From: Pseudomonas sp. ML96
GTDB taxonomy: Bacteria > Pseudomonadota > Gammaproteobacteria > Pseudomonadales > Pseudomonadaceae
Length of the DNA: 64,000 bases
Assembly: GCF_000761545.1 (NCBI RefSeq)
Contig: NZ_JPMY01000012.1
Coordinates: 1 to 64,000 of the forward strand
Reading direction: 5' to 3'
The notes below the pieces were generated by a model that did no database searches, was not told the origin of the DNA, and was given only the letters and a program-made list of their open reading frames with translations. Position numbers and translations under genes: made by a program. The stretch's first letter is position 1. Every line of letters begins with the position of its first letter. This document shows, piece after piece, positions 61,021-64,000 of this stretch.

Positions 61021-62061
61021 TTACCCCGCGATGCGCTGCTTCTGCAGTTTGCCGTAGGCAGACTTGGCGTCGCTGGTGGCGCGGGAGTCCTCGCGGAGCA
61101 CCTCGGCGCGCACGGTCATGGTCATGAAGTCTTCGTTGCCGAGCACGTCACGGCTCTCGGTCGGGCTGAACTTCACGCGCCAGTAGTGGGCGTTGAACTT
61201 GCCCTTCTCGCCCACGGCGTTGGCACCCTCGAACAGCAGATACCACTCATCGCCGGAGTTGGTGAGCAGTTCGATCTCGTCGAAGGTGGCGCTGGTGTAG
61301 TCCACCTCAGCGGTCACCTCGGTGGCCTGGGCCACGGTGATGGTGAAGCCATCGCCGGTCGCGAACACTGGGCTGCCGGCAGTGATGGTGAAGCTCAGCC
61401 CGCCAGTGCTGAAGGGAGTTCCAACTGTGCCGGTGCCAACCGAGCCGCCAGGGCCGGTAACGCTGAACGCGGTGCTGCTGGTGAAGCTGACGGTGTACAG
61501 GCCGACTGCAGCAGTGGTGACGGTGACCGCCCCCATGGTGCCGTTGCCGGTGTTGCCGCCGGCCTTCGGCGCGGAGGTGCCGGTCTTGGCCGCCAGCGCG
61601 GCGGCGATATCGGCGGCCAGGTCGCTGCCATCGATCACTTCGAGGCCGGCGCCGGTCATGCGCCAGTCGAGGTCCTCGTCGTACTCGTCGGCACCGATGG
61701 CCACCTTGGTGATTTCCAGCGGCATCAGCGCCAGGGCACTGGTCTGCCCCACGCCGAGCACAACCTCTTCACCGGTCACCGCGGTGCTCGGCACCTCGGC
61801 AATGTCGGCATAGAGGGCGTTGGCCAGGTTGCGGGAGTTGATCTCGCGCAGGGCCAGGGTCAGGAAGAAGCGGTCGACGCGTGCGAAGGTGTCGTAGGTG
61901 CCGCCCTGCGGGGTGGTGGTATCCGGCAGGCGGATCTCGGTCTGCTCGATCTGCTCCTGGGCGGTAGATACCAGGCCGACGAAGTCGGTTGGTGCACGGC
62001 CACCGGCCTTGCCCAGTTTGAAGCGGCCGCCGATCAGGGCGGTTTCTTTGACTTTCGACAT
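61021..62061 (-). CDS. Major tail (tube) protein
   Basis: A 346-residue protein (MSKVKETALIGGRFKLGKAG). After a tube-domain-like first half comes a Thr/Ser/Gly-rich beta domain (about residues 155-245, FTSSTAFSVTGPGGSVGTGT) that resembles an Ig-like insertion on the tube surface. The last 100 residues return to the tube-like fold (WYLLFEGANAVGEKGKFNAH). Its place just before the tail chaperone and tape measure supports this. Confidence 0.8.
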   Translation of the reverse strand: MSKVKETALIGGRFKLGKAGGRAPTDFVGLVSTAQEQIEQTEIRLPDTTTPQGGTYDTFARVDRFFLTLALREINSRNLANALYADIAEVPSTAVTGEEVVLGVGQTSALALMPLEITKVAIGADEYDEDLDWRMTGAGLEVIDGSDLAADIAAALAAKTGTSAPKAGGNTGNGTMGAVTVTTAAVGLYTVSFTSSTAFSVTGPGGSVGTGTVGTPFSTGGLSFTITAGSPVFATGDGFTITVAQATEVTAEVDYTSATFDEIELLTNSGDEWYLLFEGANAVGEKGKFNAHYWRVKFSPTESRDVLGNEDFMTMTVRAEVLREDSRATSDAKSAYGKLQKQRIAG

Positions 62062-62071
62062 GGTAAAGCCC

Positions 62072-62542
62072 TCAGTAGTCGATGGAGTCGACGATGGTCG
62101 TGATGTGAATGGGGATCAGAACTGTGGCGGCCGGCAGGCCCTCGCCTGGCGGTACCGGCTCAGGCGCGCCGACGGTGAGGTTCGGGGCGCCCTTGGGCAG
62201 CCAGTCGGGAAATACGCCTTCCGTGGGCGTCAGGCACTGGAGCAGGTCCAGCTCGATGTCCTCGATGGCATCCTCGTAGCCGTCCAGGCCTGCGGTGACA
62301 GCCCCGATGACGCTGAAGCCGGTGTACATCTTCAGCGCCGCGGGGCCGCCCTTGGGCTCCTTGCCCTTGGCGCGCTGCACAACCACCAGGCCGGTGGCCG
62401 GAATCTCGGCGCCCTTGGTGATCTCGTTGTACCAACCCGCCTTCACAGCACCGCCGATGTTCGTGCGGTAACCGTTCTGGGTCTGGATGGTTTCGAGCCG
62501 GGCGATCAGCGCCTTGCGCACCTGAGTGATGAGGTTGCTCAT
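62072..62542 (-). CDS. Tail terminator-like protein
   Basis: A 156-residue protein beginning MSNLITQVRKALIARLETIQ. Its length, helical start and VLIPIHITTIVDSIDY end, together with its position before the tail-tube gene, match tail terminators or minor tail proteins. It overlaps the connector gene by 4 bp. Confidence 0.65.
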   Translation of the reverse strand: MSNLITQVRKALIARLETIQTQNGYRTNIGGAVKAGWYNEITKGAEIPATGLVVVQRAKGKEPKGGPAALKMYTGFSVIGAVTAGLDGYEDAIEDIELDLLQCLTPTEGVFPDWLPKGAPNLTVGAPEPVPPGEGLPAATVLIPIHITTIVDSIDY

Positions 62543-62856
62543 GGCTGCACCATGCAGGCTGCGGTAACCATGTGGCCGTCGTCGGCGATGATCTCTTCGA
62601 CGAGCAGGCGTTCACCGCAGAAGGTGAAGATGCCGCCACGTGCGGCGTCAGGAAGCAGCGGCTTACGCCAGCTGATCCCTACCGCATCGGAGCGGAACAT
62701 GCCCTCCGGGCCGTTCTGCATCAGGTTGCGATCAATGATCACCTGCGGCAGATCGCAGACCGGAGCCCCGCCGGGGCCCTGGTACTGCGCACAGCCGTCG
62801 TTGAGCTTGCTGACCACACGCTCGTGCATGCGGTCGCGCATGGCAGCCCAGCTCAT
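62539..62856 (-). CDS. Head-tail connector protein
   Basis: A 105-residue protein (MSWAAMRDRMHERVVSKLND), with ERLLVEEIIADDGHMVTAAC near the end, as in head-tail joining proteins. It sits between decoration and tail genes. Confidence 0.65.
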   Translation of the reverse strand: MSWAAMRDRMHERVVSKLNDGCAQYQGPGGAPVCDLPQVIIDRNLMQNGPEGMFRSDAVGISWRKPLLPDAARGGIFTFCGERLLVEEIIADDGHMVTAACMVQP

Positions 62857-62859
62857 GGC

Positions 62860-63210
62860 TTAGGCCGTTACCGGATGGCCCAGAGAGCCATTGAGGCGAA
62901 CGCGGCCGACGTCGGACGGGTTGGCGGCAGCCGCGACGGCGACGCCGACCAGGTAGTTGCCGGTACCCGGCACGTTGGTCAGCAAGCTGCTCGCGGCAAT
63001 GGCGTAGATCGGCTGACCGACAGTCCAGGCCTGAGCCTGGGTTTTCGGCAGATCGAACACACCGGTAGTTTTCAGCTCCACCTCTTCTCCGATGGCGGCA
63101 TTGGTGGCGGCTACGCCGAGCAGGCTGCCGGCGCGGACCAGGGCACCAGAAAGGATCGCGGCAGCAGCCACGATGGTGATCATGTCGCCGGGTTGTCTGA
63201 AGTTCTTCAT
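62860..63210 (-). CDS. Capsid decoration protein (DUF2190)
   Basis: A 116-residue protein: MKNFRQPGDMITIVAAAAIL, GSLLGVAATNAAIGEEVELK and GVFDLPKTQAQAWTVGQPIY are hallmarks of DUF2190, small proteins that cement the capsid. It follows the capsid gene directly. The start at 63210 fits the family; the frame runs further only by 15 codons. Confidence 0.85.
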   Translation of the reverse strand: MKNFRQPGDMITIVAAAAILSGALVRAGSLLGVAATNAAIGEEVELKTTGVFDLPKTQAQAWTVGQPIYAIAASSLLTNVPGTGNYLVGVAVAAAANPSDVGRVRLNGSLGHPVTA

Positions 63211-63284
63211 GTGTCGTTCCTCGAATTGGGGGTGCAGAAACACCGAGGGCGCCATCAGGCGCCCTCAGAGTCGGTGTGTGGCGG

Positions 63285-64000
63285 TCAGGCCCCGGCGTTC
63301 TTGTAGGCGCCGCGGAAGTCGATCCAGGCAGCGCCGAACACCAGGCGAGCCTTAATCTCCATGCCATCCACTTCGAAGCCCTCGCGGGTCTCGGTGAACA
63401 CGCCCTGCTCGCCTTCGAGGTACGCATACTCGAAGGTGTCCACCACGCCAGGTGCGGCGTAGAGGTACCACTGGTTGCCAGTGATACGAGCGTCGACGAT
63501 CACGGTCAGCGTAGTGTTACGGCTGTCGTTGATGTCGGCGTTCTTGGCCGGTACGTAGTTGGAGCTGGTGAACTGGAAGGCCTCCAGTTCCTTGTCCGGG
63601 CCAACCACCAGGAACTCAGGGCCCAGGTTGAGGAAGTGGCCCGCCTTGGACTTCTGCTTGCGCATGGCGGCACGAGCCGCTGCCAGGGTGGTGGTGTTGA
63701 TCGCGCCGGCCGAGCCGGCCAGGTTGCCGTGCGCGGCGTCGAACACCGGAGTGCCATCGGTGAAGTTGGGGTTGCCGAGCAGCAGAGCCCACACCAGGTC
63801 GGACTCGGTTTGCGCAGCGGCAGCGCCGAGAGACTGCGGGATGCGGGTCAGTGCGCCGAGATCATCGTTCACCACCGACTCCCAGGTGATGGCGATGATC
63901 TTGCCGTACTTGGCCACCTTGAGCGGGGCGCCGTCCTCCGCCATCGTGCCGTACTTGTACTCGCCGTGCTCGTTCACCTTCTCCAGGGCAGCGATGTCAC
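63285..64000 (-). CDS. Major capsid protein (Mu gpT-like), 5' part outside window
   Basis: The frame runs off the right edge with 238 codons visible. Residues such as ALEKVNEHGEYKYGTMAEDG, VAKYGKIIAITWESVVNDDL and TFEYAYLEGEQGVFTETREG match the C-terminal capsid domain of Mu-like gpT proteins, often fused to a prohead protease. Whether a protease part exists cannot be seen. Confidence 0.85.
   Translation of the reverse strand, partial: DIAALEKVNEHGEYKYGTMAEDGAPLKVAKYGKIIAITWESVVNDDLGALTRIPQSLGAAAAQTESDLVWALLLGNPNFTDGTPVFDAAHGNLAGSAGAINTTTLAAARAAMRKQKSKAGHFLNLGPEFLVVGPDKELEAFQFTSSNYVPAKNADINDSRNTTLTVIVDARITGNQWYLYAAPGVVDTFEYAYLEGEQGVFTETREGFEVDGMEIKARLVFGAAWIDFRGAYKNAGA

Larger units (their letters stand above)
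46860..64000 (-). mobile_element. Prophage (siphovirus type), late region only
   Basis: Nearly all genes are leftward and tightly packed in the canonical order of long-tailed phages: capsid, decoration, connector, tail tube, assembly chaperone with frameshift, tape measure, tip and fibre, fibre chaperone, lysis. Three or more accessory genes interrupt it. The window ends inside the capsid gene, so packaging, replication and integration functions are not visible. The left boundary lies between 46543 and 46860. Confidence 0.93.

Overview
The window is high-GC DNA from a Pseudomonas. The evidence is an oprH-phoP-phoQ operon, a 1362-residue nitrate reductase/flavoprotein fusion, an Aer-type chemoreceptor, an EntD-like PPTase of PcpS type, and a metE/metR divergon. 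The species cannot be fixed from sequence alone. About 46.5 kb is chromosome. From about 46.8 kb to the right edge lies the late half of a siphovirus-type prophage, read leftward from capsid to lysis.

Region by region. 1-4.8 kb: 5' part of aer, aceK, and dctA with a sigma54 promoter, an IHF-like site and twin palindromic enhancer sites. 4.8-12.3 kb: nitrate assimilation, with nasA (molybdopterin reductase fused to a CysJ-like flavoprotein) divergent from nirBD. Each direction has its own sigma54-type promoter and its own two-hairpin leader with A1/G4 hexaloops and an overlapping terminator. This is the architecture of ANTAR (NasR/NasT) antitermination RNAs. 12.3-16.8 kb: a near-perfect ModE box in front of an OprD-family porin, a 92-residue unknown and modABC. 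This looks like a molybdate-controlled operon that includes an outer-membrane channel and supplies the metal needed by the neighbouring nitrate reductase. 16.8-19.3 kb: an AraC regulator and three unknown genes. 19.3-26.3 kb: 1-Cys peroxiredoxin, thiol dioxygenase, phoQ-phoP-oprH with four tandem PhoP-type half sites, a DUF502 protein, a dienelactone hydrolase, a probable structured small RNA, and pcpS. 26.4-30.7 kb: metE/metR and two DUF2790 paralogues with a translationally coupled 55-residue ORF. 30.8-36.8 kb: a four-gene AaeXAB/NodT-type efflux operon and its divergent LysR gene. 36.9-46.5 kb: an FMN-binding glutamate-synthase-like protein, OpgC, a large class A PBP-like protein, grxD, a periplasmic binding protein and a second molybdopterin oxidoreductase.

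Prophage. Transcription of the structural genes is leftward: capsid protein (partial), decoration protein, head-tail connector, tail terminator, tail tube, tail assembly chaperone with a programmed -1 frameshift site, tape measure, tip and fibre proteins, fibre chaperone and lysis genes. Likely accessory (moron) genes interrupt this order. They are a rightward gene with a WYL-like start and TerB-like end next to a zinc-ribbon membrane protein, a rightward 78-residue gene between the two spanin-like genes, and a 51-residue membrane protein. Two of these genes are followed by their own intrinsic terminators. The integrase, immunity region and portal/terminase genes are outside the window.

Limits: all family names come from reading motifs by eye. 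No searches, folding runs or structure predictions were made. RNA structures and operators are deduced from base pairing and consensus matches.
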